Assembly: GCF_964204645.1 (NCBI RefSeq)
Contig: NC_134033.1
Span: 9,522,231 to 9,582,230 of the forward strand
Direction: 5' to 3'
DNA from: Tubulanus polymorphus
Taxonomy: Eukaryota > Nemertea > Palaeonemertea > Tubulaniformes > Tubulanidae
Length of the DNA: 60,000 nucleotides
Positions 11,918-24,800 of the stretch are shown piece after piece; the first letter of the stretch is position 1, and each line of letters begins with the position of its first letter. Both the position numbers and the translations under genes were made by a program. The notes beneath the pieces are model-generated. The model was not told where the DNA came from and did not search any database. It saw only the letters and a program-made list of their open reading frames with translations.

Positions 11918-12547
11918 TACCGTATTTTCCGGCCAATAAGCCGATTTTCTAGCCTCAGATTTTTACCCAAAATATCGTGATCGGCTTATTGGGCGGATAC
12001 AATGACATAAAAAAACACTTCCTGATCTATGCCACTCTAATGCTCTCAATGATCGTCAAAATCAAGAAAAGTGGTCGATATTTATTTGAGGTCATTATTT
12101 ACTACCAATTATAATCTATTTTGAACTATTTTATTTTCACTTTGATTGTTCCATCACCGCACAGCGGCAATGGTATACATTTATATAACGCGCGAGTTCA
12201 TCGTACTACCACGTGTCAGTTCATAGATTAGTATATATGCAAATCAGCAGTGAGCCGTGTACTGCGTGTATGGCTGTGTGTATAGTAATCAGCTGAGTGA
12301 GTAGTCTATATATAGCACAGTCACTCGGCGATGATAGTATACACAGCACTCTCACACATCGGCGGGCGCTACTGTCAGCCTCTTAAATCGTCAATTAAGA
12401 CGAACTAATTGACAAATCAGTGAATTAAAATCTCTGATGAAGGGCCTCGGCTTATTGGGTGAAGCTTTATGAAATCCATGTATTTTAGGCTAAAAAACTG
12501 CCCTCGGCTTATTGGCGGAGTCGGCTTATTGGCCGGAAAATACGGTA
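11918..12547. mobile_element. MITE-like element with perfect terminal inverted repeats, TA target
   Basis: The ends are perfect inverted repeats of about 27 bp: TACCGTATTTTCCGGCCAAT followed by AAGCCGA at the left, and its complement ending GGAAAATACGGTA at 12547. If the outer TA is the target duplication, the arms begin CCGTATTTTCC. The right end also repeats the CGGCTTATTGG motif several times (12448-12533). There is no open frame of note. A TA target is typical of Tc1/mariner-type non-autonomous elements, but the family is not certain. Confidence 0.75.
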
Positions 12548-13562
12548 GTACATGCGACCTTTGGGTGACCTCCTTCTGGGGTCCCCCATCGAACCGCAGA
12601 TGAAAAAAAATTTCTGAAATGTAGCTTCTTAGATAGAGTAAGTTGTCCTGAAACAGAAAATATATAGTTTTACTATGTCCCATTTAGTGTAAAGCCCTCA
12701 GAAATGGAATATGATGGTATGCTGAAAATGGTTAAATAAAAATCAGCAAAATCTGAGGGTTTGAAAATAAAAAAATTCGCATGGAAAGAGTTTTAAAATA
12801 TGAATAGAATCGAAAGGATTGCAAATACTGTGCGATTGTGCTATTCAGAAATACCGCACAGTTCTAGCCGTTTAGCACTTACACAAGAAAATAGGCGGTA
12901 AAAGTGCAGATCCGCACCTCTCGTGATTGACGCAATCTACTGAATTACAAATCACTGTTCTAACTTCAGAATGTCTCACAGAATCCAATGCAGTGATTTA
13001 TTTTCTCTTCTAGAAAGCAGATTTTTGGCCCGGTTTTTATCTCAGAATCGTGACTATCTTTCGATAGGACGCCATATTGGATTAGGAAATCTAAAGTGAA
13101 GATTTGTCTTAAGTTATTACTGAAACGATGTGAGGGTAATCAGTACATAAAACTAATCAAATTTTTGTCAACTGTCACTGGGGTTATTAATGCTAACCAA
13201 ATTTCAAGATATCATCGTTGAAATAGACAAGAAATTTATATTTTTCTTCCTCAAAATGAGTGGGTCATGAAACATTTTTTCAGCAAACATTCTAAACAAA
13301 TCTTCACTTTAGATTGACCCATACAATATGGTGTCCAGTTGAAAAATCGTGACGATCTCGAGAAAAATTCCAGGCTAAAATGTACTTTCTAGTGTAGATA
13401 CCATAAAATAAACCAGTGTACTGAATTGCTGATGACATTTTGGGTCTGAATCAGTGATATTTAATGTAATTGATGGAACCATTTTTACGAGATGTGCATA
13501 TCTGCACTAGGCCTACCGACGAAGCTGCCTGCGGTAGGCCTAATACAAATCTCTTTCTCATC
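12548..13562. other. Host intergenic DNA, nothing recognised
   Basis: About 1 kb of AT-rich sequence between two inverted-repeat elements. I see no gene, RNA or clear repeat in it. Confidence 0.45.
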
Positions 13563-13969
13563 AGGCGCTTTTACGAAATTGAATCTGATTCGGTTTAGCT
13601 AAATCCGATTCGATGTCGGAAAACAATAGGATTAGTAAATCGAATCGTTTTTCGTAAATGAGTGGAATCAATTTATCAATTTAAAGGTCGCGATTCAAAA
13701 GAAAATGGGCGTCAATAGTGACCGAACTATTGATAGATGATGGTCTGCGATAGATATCTTAAGCCCACGGTCGAGGAGGACGCCATGTTGGATTTCACTG
13801 ACTAAATCGCCACTAACTTGCTCGCCGAGCAAGTTAGTCGATTTAATAAATCAATTTACTAAACCGCGTCCATAAACGAGTTGATTTACCAAATCCGATT
13901 CACTAAACCGCGTACCGTAAACGTGAAACTTAAATCGATTTACAAAGATTCAGTTTCGTAAAAGCGCCT
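13563..13969. mobile_element. MITE-like element of about 407 bp with 23-bp inverted ends
   Basis: AGGCGCTTTTACGAAATTGA at the left is matched by the complement of CAGTTTCGTAAAAGCGCCT at the right, one mismatch over 23 bp. Inside are repeated 'AAATCCGATTC' and 'ACTAAACCGCGT' phrases. It is non-coding, and I see no clear target duplication. Confidence 0.65.
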
Positions 13970-14037
13970 ATTATGGGTTGAACAGTACAAACCCGACATC
14001 ACTTCGATGTAGGCCTACAGAGCTACCCTTCAGTACA

Positions 14038-15513
14038 CAGTCAGGAACACTTTCCAAAAACGGCAGATTCTGCCAATTTCGGCGTTTTCCGCCAATAACG
14101 GCGGAATCAGCCATTTATGGATTACTCAGTTTTAAACTGCTTCTGCCAATTTAGCCGAAATCGGCGTTTTCTGCCATCTTTGGCTTGTTCTTAAAAAACG
14201 CCATTTCCGCGGTTTTCAGCTGTTACAGTTTTTAAACTACATCGCCAGAAACGCGTTTTAGCTTAGATAGTTTTACAGGTGCTATTTATAGTGCTTAGTT
14301 CGATGGGAGTCCCTACTATGACATCATCGCTTTTCTGCTGGCATACATTTGTATATTTGCGCCGAAAAATCAATCTCATTGATCCATTCCAGGCTTCAAG
14401 AAAGAATTAAATATAAATGTATGGGTTTCCGATGGCAAATGTATTTGAATTCTGTTCTTTCTGTATACCTGTATTCTATGTAATAAATATATACATACAT
14501 GTATCCCAAATTGTTTCGAAAATGTTTGTTTTATTTGGAAATGAATCTAGATACAGCTGTATTGATTTTGAGTGTTGTAACGTCATCGGCCACCAATTCA
14601 TTCAATCACTACCCATCACAAGTCCAATTAGCTGGGAGGCATCGAAGATGTTAATTACCTTCAATTAACCAACATCATATGCAGTCCAATATAGGCCTAT
14701 CCCTCAACCATTCTATGCTTTATTAGGCAAGATAAGACCATGGGCAAAACTTAAAACTAGATTTTTGATACACTAGTTTATACATGATCCATGATTGATT
14801 TGTCTTATGAGAATGATAATTATAATAATAATTTTATTTTTATTATATAATATTTACACATCCGTTCACCTCAGCAAATTAATTATTTTATTCCGAAAAA
14901 AAGTACCGTGTAGACACTAGGGAAAACGTCTAAGCGGGTGGGGGAATCCTCTTATATAATAAGTGGACTGCCAATAATGGCTTAGGCCTAATAGGCCTAG
15001 TTTATGATTATAAAACAAGCTACGCCAAAAACGGCGGAATACGCCAGAAATGGCGAATGTTTTTATGTGTACCCATGGCAACGTTAAATTGAAAACTTTA
15101 TAATAGTTTTTAAAACTAGTTCCCAAATTTATTTCTAACAAAAATCATGATTAATAAACTTGTTTCATGCTGTTGTAGTTTTGAGAGTTTTCCCGGAGTT
15201 TTTGGGCTGCATATGACGTAATCATTTAGAAAAACGTGAATTTGACCACTTTACCTAGCTCAAAAATTTCCATCCTAGCGTCATATGAAAGCTTATCGTC
15301 TGCTCGAGATTATGACGTAATCGGCAACATGCGCTAATTTGACCGGAAGTGCGCAAAAAACTCGAAACTTAGTGAGCTGAAACTGGCTGATTAAGCCATA
15401 AACGACTGTAAAAGTTTCAAAACTGAGTGATCCATAAACGGCTGATTCTGCCGTTATCGGCGGAAAACGCCGAAATGGCAGAATAAGCCGTTTTTGTGAA
15501 GTGTTCCTGACTG
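14038..15513. mobile_element. MITE-like element of 1.5 kb with about 100-bp inverted ends and 5-bp target duplication
   Basis: Both ends start CAGTCAGGAACACTT and stay complementary for about 100 bases, including GGCGTTTTCCGCC and GGATnACTCAGTTTT. The candidate target duplication GTACA lies at 14033-14037 and 15514-15518. The inverted repeats are built from smaller GCCGTT/CGGCG palindromic phrases. The interior is AT-rich with further scattered GGCG motifs (about 15023-15055) and no convincing gene. Confidence 0.75.
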
Positions 15514-15518
15514 GTACA

Positions 15519-17225
15519 CCGAGTAAAGAATCTGTACCCCGGCAGGCAAAAGGATAGCAAACAAATTCAGTCATATTTTCACATTCATTGGGTCGATATG
15601 CAACGCGTATACCCTATTACCGGCTCCAAGAGTATCTAATACTTACCTTCACAAATGAAATCCTTTATATCAACTGTAATGGTTTGAAATGCCATTCACC
15701 GCCAACGGCAAAAGGTAGAAAGTTTCTAATGTCCGATCGACAGTACCGGTAGCGCCGCTACTTAGCAATAATAAGAACTAATGTTATTGACGATGTTTTG
15801 TTAAGTGGAAAGACGCCGAGTACCAGTATATATCCGATAGGTTCGAATCCCCAATTTCTTCGGAATGATTTGATTTTAAAATAGCGATCGTTTTAATAGA
15901 TTTGGTGTACCTTATTAAACTTACCCACCGTCAACACACCTGCCGGATGTGAAACAGGGGACGTCCCATTCCAATGACGCTAAAGATTTTGTGTTAATTT
16001 TATGGTACTGTAACGGCGGTATGAATTAAATTCAGCTTAGACTAAGAGAAATATATTTTAAGGCAAACTCTAATGGGCTAACTGCACATCATCGAAAGAC
16101 TTCTCATCCATCGATACTTGATAAAAATGAAATAAAACATCTAGTTCCAATTATCTCATGTAAGCATAACATTTATTTTGAAAATCTCAACCTTACATCA
16201 AAACATTTTAAAGCCTTCTATATCAAATGCAATCTTTTGCTAACATAAACAATAGAAAAATGGCCATACCTCTATCATATTAATTATATCACGAATGCTA
16301 AATATTGCGATATTAATTGAAATCGTTCAACCAACAAATGAATTTAGTTAACATAATATCATCACAAACCATTCATATCCTTGGCAAAGGACTTATAAGC
16401 TTTTAGAATATCCAAACAGGAAAACTTTAGTCTCATTTCTATGCGAGTAGAAATACATTATCATTATAACATCCATATCTTTGCATTATATATAACATCC
16501 ATATCTGTGCATTATATATATGTTTATAATGTCATATCTCTTAATAATAATCAATCCAATAATTAGATTAATAATACTAATTTATTTATAAATTCATAAT
16601 TGATAATTAAACTATCAACTCTGCTATAATTGAGTTACGCATGAGGTAAAAAAATTATGACATAAAAACTCCTGGCGCTATACGACATTGGACAAAAGAA
16701 ACTTTCTACCTTTTGCATAATGTATATGCCTATGTATAGATTCTCAGTCAACCCGAAATCCATGCATTACATATATTGCATATGTTGGAAATGGCTTCTA
16801 TCTTCTTATTATGTTTGTACATAGTTCCATGATTAAAAAAAATTGTGGACGATCCTGCCAAAATCAAACGGGCTTTTAATCTTGAAATGTTTTCGTATAA
16901 TGCAATATCTTATCTGTGAAGAGTTTTCTATACATTTTATCGCCGTGAATTCCCAGAAAATGTACCCCTAGTAGAACTCCTGCATTCCATAACAATATGA
17001 TATCTAACTCAAGATTTAAAATATTCAGGTTGTTGAGTACCCCAACATAAACTTAGAAATGTTGTTAAATGTTTATCCATCCATCATGTTATCATTTCCT
17101 CATCCTTTCATTGGAGTACTAGCCTGCTTAGACCTTTTTGATAAATATGTGTCTAGGTAACATGGATATGTCGCCAAGATTGGAGAAAATTTATAATGAT
17201 AAAGAATTAGATTTTTCAAGGTTAA
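15519..17225. other. AT-rich intergenic DNA, no gene seen
   Basis: This stretch is AT-rich with short duplicated phrases, for example CATCCATATCT repeated at about 16470-16515. A tRNA B-box-like string GGTTCGAATCC occurs at about 15840, but no cloverleaf could be built around it. No coding region was supported. Confidence 0.45.
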
Positions 17226-18540
17226 TTGATGATGATTTTCTGTTTGAATTTTTTGTTTGAAAAATTGTGTCCTTACGTTGAATCATCCGAGCTTGGGCAA
17301 TATGACTGTATAGGTAGTCTTAATGTACTTCATTTGAATATTCATAATTTACCGTCTAAACTAGATGAACTAGAAAATGTAATCAAAAGCTGCCGACAAT
17401 GCAATTAAGAAATACATGTGATAATGTTATGCGAGAAATTTCGAAACGATGTAAATTTTGATCTCTATAATATACCGTAGAATTTTGTAGAACGGCACCG
17501 CACTAATCTAATTCGAGAAGGCTCTATATAAATGATGAAATCGATTTTAAAATTCGAGGTGATCTATCAATTTTTAAAGAAAGGCATTTTGAATCGTGTA
17601 TCCTCGAAATAAAATGAATAAACTCTAAAAATATAATACCATTTGAGATCTATAGAATCCCAGGAACAAGTGAAATGGAATTCCTGTCCGACTACAACAA
17701 CTTGCTTGAAGCTATGTCGAGAAAATAAACTTGCTATATTAGGCATGGACCAGAATCTTGACCTAATTAAAATAAATCAGCATAAAAAACTGCGGAATTT
17801 TTAAATTCAAATCTTAGTCATAACTTATTACCAACTATCATAAGACCTACTAGAGTAACTTCTAAAACAGCACCTTTAATAGATAACATATATATTAGTT
17901 CAGAGTTCAATAATTATGAAAGCTACATTCTTACTAATCATGTATCTGATCATTTTGCGTGCCTCACTACAATTGATACACAAAAGCATACAACCAAAGT
18001 AGTCAATGAACAGTTTTATTATAGAGATTTATCTGATGCAAATGTCGTTAAAATAAAAAAAAATGTCTAACATAAATTGGAACACTCTGCAAGAATTAAA
18101 CTGTGAAGCCGGTTATGATTTTGTTGCCAAAATTTAAAACATTCTGTAGATGAAGTATCTCCTTGCAAACTTAAAACCACTAGAAAACTTAACATTAATG
18201 GACCTTGGATGACTAAAGGCCTTTGTATAGCTTCGCGCACTAAAGATAAAATGTGTTATAAGGTAATAGGACTTGAGAAAACTCACCCACGATTTGTAAA
18301 CTACTTAAATTATCGGAACAACTTAAATTATATAAAGCGTAGGGCCAAGAAAACCTACTACGCTGACAAAATTTTATCGTTTGAAAATAATGCAAGAAAG
18401 CTGTGGAGTTTTTTGAAAACAGTCATAGGTCAGCAAAATGATAAAACATGTGTAACTTCTAGTAATTTCATAATTAAAAGAAAAGTAATGAGTGATCCTG
18501 TAGAAATATGTAACTCTAACAGTTGCATCGTGGATAATTA
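17226..18540 (+). pseudogene. Non-LTR retrotransposon (LINE), endonuclease-to-linker remnant
   Basis: Pieces of an apurinic-type endonuclease ORF2 are readable in shifting frames. SLNVLHLNIHNLPSKLDEL (about 17315-17375) is the N-terminal endonuclease motif. LIDNIYISSEF (about 17877-17910) carries the metal-binding Asp, and VSDHFACL (about 17944-17970) the catalytic SDH. A linker with GPWMTKGL (about 18200) and YLNYRNNLNYIKRRAKKTYYA (18305-18365) follows. Several stops and shifts break it and the reverse transcriptase part is missing. This is the usual 'DN-Y / SDH' architecture of CR1/L2-like elements, but the clade is not determined. Confidence 0.75.
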
Positions 18541-18574
18541 AGATGGCAACTCCATTGGTGTTTTTATCGTAGAT

Positions 18575-18886
18575 TACGATAAATTTTATCATTTTTAACA
18601 CACCAAGGTCAAAGCCCATATTCAAGTGCCTGTGCCTGGAGACAGTATAATTGTGGATAAAGGGCTTAATGTTGAAGACCTGTTTGTGCCTCAAAATGTT
18701 AGTATTAATATTCCATCGTTCTTTAGCAAGAGAGTGCATGTAGAATGTATCATAGGTTTCGCAAAGACATTTAAGATTTTGACGCAGCCTTTGAACTATA
18801 CAGAAACGGTGCTGGCAGGAAAAATTATAAAAATTTGCTTTTACTTGTGTAATTTTAGACGTTGCATAGCGTCAAGAAATGCCTAA
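18575..18886 (+). pseudogene. DDE_Tnp_4-type (Harbinger/IS5-like) transposase fragment
   Basis: The open frame includes PGDSIIVDKGLNVEDLF, NVSINIPSFF, RVHVECIIGFAKTFKIL and a C-terminal CFYLCNF. These match the order GDS-D-KGF, LNIPPF, RIHVERAI and LTNF known from the last third of DDE_Tnp_4 transposases. The usual stretch between the NIPPF and RIHVER motifs is deleted. The N-terminal two thirds are absent. It sits between the LINE remnant and repeat family A, in a transposon graveyard. Confidence 0.65.
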
Positions 18887-18976
18887 AACATGTAAAAATG
18901 TTTGAAGTAATAAAGTATAAAAATGATAATATTCTTTTAAAAAGAAATCTTCTGGATTAGCTTTCAAATGATTTTG

Positions 18977-20165
18977 AGCCCACTTGGGACTTTAGACCCA
19001 GCGGGCTATTGCGTTCACTTTTCGTCCGTCGTCCGTATACGGAATCCAGTTATTTTGGGAAGTTACATGTATCTACCCTAGACACATCCCAAAAACTGGC
19101 CCTGTCAGAATCAAGATGGCCGACTGGCAGCCATTGTTGTTCGCCAAAATCAGCACTTTTTACACGTTTTTTAACTTTTTGAGGGAAATTTTGAAGCCGC
19201 CTTGATCAAAATTACCTTCATCTTTCGTATATATTTGAACCCCCGAGGGCCCATCAGCATAACAAAAATTGGGTCGATCGGACTCAAGATGGCTGTCCTA
19301 TGACATTTTAGTGCCCAAAAATGTAAATTTTGGCCCGAATTCTGAGTCCAGTAGCTTCCTAGTGGTTTGCCATTTCTCATTGCAATTGCTGATGGGTCTT
19401 CTTTGGAAAGGGATGTTTTATACCTGAGACAGGTATTTTTGATCAGCCAATTATGACGCAATTGGCGGCCATCTTGGTGTCATCAGTACTCACTCGTAGG
19501 TGGGAAAAGGTTTTTCGACATTATATTGATACCTAAGCATATTTTGTTACCACAATGAATTAGAAAGTTGTAGCTTTATAATGTGTTCTATGATTGTGGT
19601 GAGTTTCAAGGTCATTGGTTTTTGTATATGGCCACCAGGGGCTATGAATAATACAATATCTTAGTATGTCTATATTATATTTGAACCAATGCATATTTTG
19701 TTACCACAATCAATTGCAACGCTGTAGCTCATGACATCTATGATTTTGATGAGTTTTAAGGACATTAGTTATTCTATATGGTCACCAGGGGGCGTTGAAT
19801 AGTAATATAACTTAGTATTTTCTAATTATATTGGTACCGAGGCATATTTAGTTATTATGACCAAGTTGCAGCTCATAACATGTTCAAAGATTGTGGTGAG
19901 TTTCGGACATTGGGTTTTGAATATGGTCACCAGGGGTGTTGAATAGTAGAATAACTTAGTATTTCCATATTAAATTGGTAACGAGGCATACTTTGTTATC
20001 ACAATCAATTACAAAATCGTAGCTGATGACATGTTCTATGATTGTGGTTAGTTTCAAGGTCATTGGATTTTGTATATGGTCACCAGGGTTAAATATTGAA
20101 ATTGTTAGATTATTGAGCATTTGAAATCACTTCACAAGTGGGCATGGTGTCACTGGACCCCTAGT
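18977..20165 (+). mobile_element. Interspersed repeat family A, copy 2
   Basis: The copy begins GCCCACTTGGGAC and ends ACAAGTGGGC plus ATGGTGTCACTGGACCCCTAG. The 5' part has the CGGGCTATTGCGTTCACTTT and GATGGCCGACTGGCAG phrases shared with the other copies. The 3' part holds about five units of a 115-130-bp tandem repeat (GATTGTGGTGAGTTTCAAGG, then GTCACCAGGGG and GTTGAATAGTA). It has no coding capacity. Confidence 0.75.
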
Positions 20166-20809
20166 TCAACTTATAATGTTCTGGGAAGTGAGGTTCTTTC
20201 TGTGGCCATCCCGCGACGAGTATTTGTTCTGTTTGTTGTCGTTAAACCCTGAGTGGATACCTTAGGAGTGGTAAAAAAACTGAGTCACTAGCCGTACAGA
20301 AAATCGGAACCAGCCGAGTCACTGCCAGGGGCAAAACTGAGGCACCCTTCACACTTAAACATGCCACCACTCATCACAATCGCTGTCTGTCCAGTGTTGT
20401 CGAGATTCGGGAAATCAAGATGTCGTCTCAGGTCTTCCGTGACGAGTTCTCCTGGAGTTGGTTTAAATGGTAAAAAGGAAAATCAGAAAAACTTGTGCTG
20501 CCACCTCTTCCAGTTTAGAATAAAACACAATTTTGAAACATTGAATTACATATTTTGAATAATATCTATAGTATAATTTTTCAACCACAATGGGTCTGAA
20601 ATATGAAATAAAGAACGCGTCTAGTTTTCCACACATAGTTTTAATAAATTCCGGTTCTCTTTTAACGACTATCATTTGCAAGTCTTTGAATGTATATATC
20701 ACACAAAATAGCAGATTTCAGCCTGGGTGCACATCAGCTGTCCTTGATAGTAGTAATCATTGTTTTTTTTTAAGTTGGAGTTCTCCATTAACAAGCGCAA
20801 GGTAAAGGC
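20166..20809. other. Intergenic DNA with one possible minus-strand exon
   Basis: A minus-strand frame at about 20300-20470 contains PTPGELVTEDLRRHLDFPNL and has composition unlike its AT-rich neighbours. No convincing splice acceptor or partner exon was found, so I do not call it a gene. The rest looks non-coding. Confidence 0.3.
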
Positions 20810-21391
20810 TGAATTATGTCGACAAGCAACGCGACGCCTACCGATTCCTACCGACGCAACTGAGAGCAACCGCGATCGTAGCCCAGCTTATGTCGACTGC
20901 GCTCCGATTCGCAGCAACTGAGGCCGACTAGCGGGATATGAGATCCTCCCAGTTGCTTCCCTGCTTATGTCGGTTGCGATTACTAGCAACTGCAACGGCT
21001 CAAATGGTCACGTGATAAGCATTTTGAGAATAAATTTGAATTATTAGGAAATATATTTCTATTAGAAAAGCTATTTCTTTAAGACTTTGATCTTTCTGAT
21101 TCTGTTTTGAATACAACGTGCTAGCGACATCTATAAAGATGGCCGCTCACACCATAATTCTACCAATTTCGTTTCTAGATCTTCGGTCCAGTCCTCTGCC
21201 GTGCTGAAGGTTTGGTTTACGTTTTGAACTACTTGGATTTGAAAGTTTATGACTAATTACGAATGACGCTAACTAGTGGTGATAATTTGTACTATGTATA
21301 TGCGGTCTCTCATTGGCTGGAACCCCTGCGCTCAGTTCCGTCGCGTCGCAGATGAGCTTATGTCGGCTGCGATCGAAAGCAACTGCCCGCC
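20810..21391. repeat. Repeat built from about 76-bp units with CTTATGTCGNNTGCG
   Basis: The phrase GCTTATGTCGRYTGCG recurs at about 20887, 20963 and 21357, with a variant at 20816. Each is followed by AGCAACTG within 40 bases. The first three are about 70-76 bases apart. Polinton copy 1 starts immediately after the last AGCAACTG (at 21392), so it appears to have inserted in this older repeat. Confidence 0.5.
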
Positions 21392-21579
21392 AGTAATAGG
21401 GATAACAGGCTTTCATACCAAAGGTCGAAGGGTCGAGCTCGTAAAAAATTAAAATAATAATAATTTACAGTTGAATTAGTAGCGCACACTCCTAATTCAA
21501 CTGTAAATTATTGTTATTTTCATTTTTTACTCACTCGCCCCTTCAACCTTTGATATGAAAGCCTATTATCCCTATTACT
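21392..21579. repeat. Imperfect terminal palindrome of Polinton copy 1
   Basis: The left arm, 21392 to about 21479, starts AGTAATAGGGATAACAGGCT. Its complement occupies about 21491-21579, ending AGCCTATTATCCCTATTACT. The apex is about 11 bases (around AGCGCACACT). Mismatched positions include GGTCGAGCTCG in the left arm against CTCACTCGCCC in the right. A matching but longer palindrome starts Polinton copy 2. Element-terminal AGT fits the 5'-AG usual for Polintons. Confidence 0.85.
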
Positions 21580-21853
21580 CTTAAAATATTCATATATATG
21601 AATAAAATATAAATGAATAACATATATAAGTAACGAGTAATTAACAAGCTCTTATAGAATAGATATATAGATAGATATATTTACAACATTATTTCAATAT
21701 TCATATTTGTATAAGTTAGATTTTTAAACATTAAAAGTGTTAGTAAAGTGTGATTGAAATAATGCATAGCTGTTTATACTAGAACATGATTCTATTTGAG
21801 CCTATATATCATTGAACTTCTAAAATCAATTAAAAAAAAAAATTAGTATTAAA

Positions 21854-24800
21854 ATGGAAGCAAATAAGTACTACTGTCCAACATGTAATATCAATATAGA
21901 TAAATCCCAAAAAGCACGACACAATAAAACTAAAACACATTTAGAGAATAAATTGAAACTAGAATATGAAGATGATATATTAGAAACTAAATTAAATGAA
22001 TTAAAGAATGAAAAAGAAACATACAAATGTGATACATGTAATCAATCATTCAGTGATAAAAGATATTATAAAGAACATTTAAAATCTAAAAGTCATATTA
22101 GAAATAAGAATAATGATATTTTAGGTGAAGATTATTTTGATGAAGATAATGATAAGAAACAGAAGACAATTAAAAGCATAAAAAATAAATTAAACAATAA
22201 AAGACCATACATGGAAGATGTAAGAAAATATATTAATTCATTAGATAATAAAAAAGATATAGAGATAACCGAAGCATTTAAAAGTGATATTGGCCCAACA
22301 GCTATCGAGTTTAAATTTCATAAAGGAAAAACATTTAGAAAATATGAAAGAAATAATAAAAATAATTACTGATGTTGAATATCCTAAAATTAGTATATCT
22401 TTAAAGTAAAGTTTATAAAATCTGAAGATAAACCAATATATAATATAAATTCTCATTCACAACATATTATTTTAAAACAACATATAGATGATAAATTAGA
22501 TAAATATTATAATGAAGTAAAAACTAAAATAGAAGAGAAATATTTTTAAGGATCTGGTTTAATATTTGATGAGATAATATTTATGACTTTACATGTTTAT
22601 AACACAAAATATAATAAGTTAACTAAATCAAAACCAATTGATGAAAATAATGTATCATATTATAAAGAACAAGATATTGAAGCATCGAGTTATATTATAC
22701 TACCATTTAAAACTAATGCTGTTATAAATGTACAAAATGAAGATGATAAATGTTTTCTATGGGCTATAATAAGTTGCTTACACCCAACAGAAGATATTAC
22801 ACATAGTTTTAGATTAACAAATTATAAACCATTTGAAAATAATTATAAGATAGATAAGTGTCCTGTTATAATTAAAAACATCCCAAAGATAGAAAGAGAT
22901 AATAATTTAAGAATAAATGTATTTGATTTAATCAAATTACCAAATACAAAAGGTAACAATATAAAACATTATACATTAGAACCTTTATACCTATCAAATG
23001 ATTATGATTCAAACGATGTTATAGATATACTATATTATGAGAATCATTATATGTGGATTAAACAAATAGATTTATTCTTTAGAACAGAAAGTGATAACCA
23101 TAATAAAATATCTCTATGTAGAAAATGTTTACATAGATTCAGTAATGAAAGTACATTATTAAATCATAAACAATTATGTGAAAATCATGATTATTGTAAA
23201 TTAGTTTTACCAAATGAAAAGGATAAAATATTAGAATTCAAAAAATATGATTACAAAAATAAAGTTCCATTTGTTATATATGGAGATTTTGAATCATTAA
23301 ATAAAGAATTAACTGATCAAGATAGAAAAGAAATATATTATAAAAGAAAGAAATTAAATTCTAATGAAAATGATTTTTCAGATGAACCACCAATAACAAA
23401 TACAATTAAAAAGATTCATCAATCAGCTGCTGCTTTCGGGTTATATATTAAATCTGATTATCCAGAACTTATTAAAAGTGAATTATAAAATTATAATGAC
23501 AGAAGAAGATAAAGAAGCATTTGAGTTTTCAGATAAATGTTATTATTGTGAAAAGATATTTAATTATAAAGATAAAACAGTAAGAGACCGTGATCATTTG
23601 AATGAAAAGTTTAGAGGCGCTGCGCATGAGAATTGTAACTTACAAGCTAAGAAAATTAATTTTGTACCAGTTATATTTCATAATCTATCAGGATATGATG
23701 CACGTTTATTCATCAAACAGTTATGCCATAAAATAGAAGAAATTAATAATGAAATAGAAAGATTAAATTCGAATAGATCAAAAGATAAAATACCAACTTA
23801 TAAATTTAGAATGTTAGCTAAAACATCTGAGAATTATATATCATTCCAAATTGGTTGCCTAAGATTTATAGATTCATATAGATTTTTAAATAGTTCATTA
23901 GATAACTTATCAAATTCATTAGTTGATGATGAATTAAAAATATTAAAGCAACACTACCCAAATAATGATGATTTTCAATTAATGAGATATAAAGGAGCAA
24001 TTCCATATTCTTTCTATAAAAATCATAATGATTTTAACATAACTGAATTATTGAAAGAACAATTCTATGATGAATTAAAAAATGAATATGTTAAAGATGA
24101 AGTCTATCATAGAACATTGAATATTTGGATTCATTTCAAAATAGAAAATCATGGACAATTAGTAGATTTATATTTAAAATCAGATGTATTATTATTATCG
24201 GATATATTCGAAAGGTTTAGAGATGTAAACCTAAAATATTTTAATATTGATCCATGTCATTGTTATTCATCACCAGGTTTAACATGGGATTGTGGATTAA
24301 AATTTACAGATATAAAAATGGATTTGTTAACAAATATAGATCAATTACTATTATTTTAAAAATCTATAAGAGGAGGAGTTTCAGGTGTATTAGCGGATAG
24401 ATATTTCAATGTAAATGATAACCCTGGATATAAGTTATTATATATAGATGCAAATAATTTGTATGGTTGGGCAATGATGGAACCACAACCTTATGGAGTA
24501 TTTGAAATAAGTGAAGTTTTACAGAATGAAAATAATGATAAATTTGATTGGAAGAAAAGAATCCTAGATATTGCAGATGATTCAGATACTGGTTACTTTA
24601 TTGTTGTAGATTTAGAATATCCTGAAGATAAAAAATTTAAATCTAGAAATCTAGCTTACTGTCCCGAACATAAAACTGTAACTCATGAAGAATTATCAAA
24701 TTACCAAAAAAGAATTAAACCCGAAAATCATATTCATACAGAAAAGTTAATGGTAACTCAAGAAAATAAATATAATTATGTAGTACATTATAGAATGTTA

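Noticed and set aside
15780-15870. tRNA-like B box GGTTCGAATCC
   Set aside because: No A box at the right spacing and no acceptor or anticodon stem could be paired. At most a SINE relic.
20300-20470. Minus-strand frame with PTPGELVTEDLRRHLDFPNL as a host exon
   Set aside because: No convincing acceptor, start or partner exon, and no recognised domain.
21395-21410. Match to the first 13 bases of the I-SceI homing site (TAGGGATAACAGG)
   Set aside because: Only 13 of 18 bases match, and copy 2 and the opposite arms have a T in place of C. It is the Polinton terminus, and the resemblance is probably chance.
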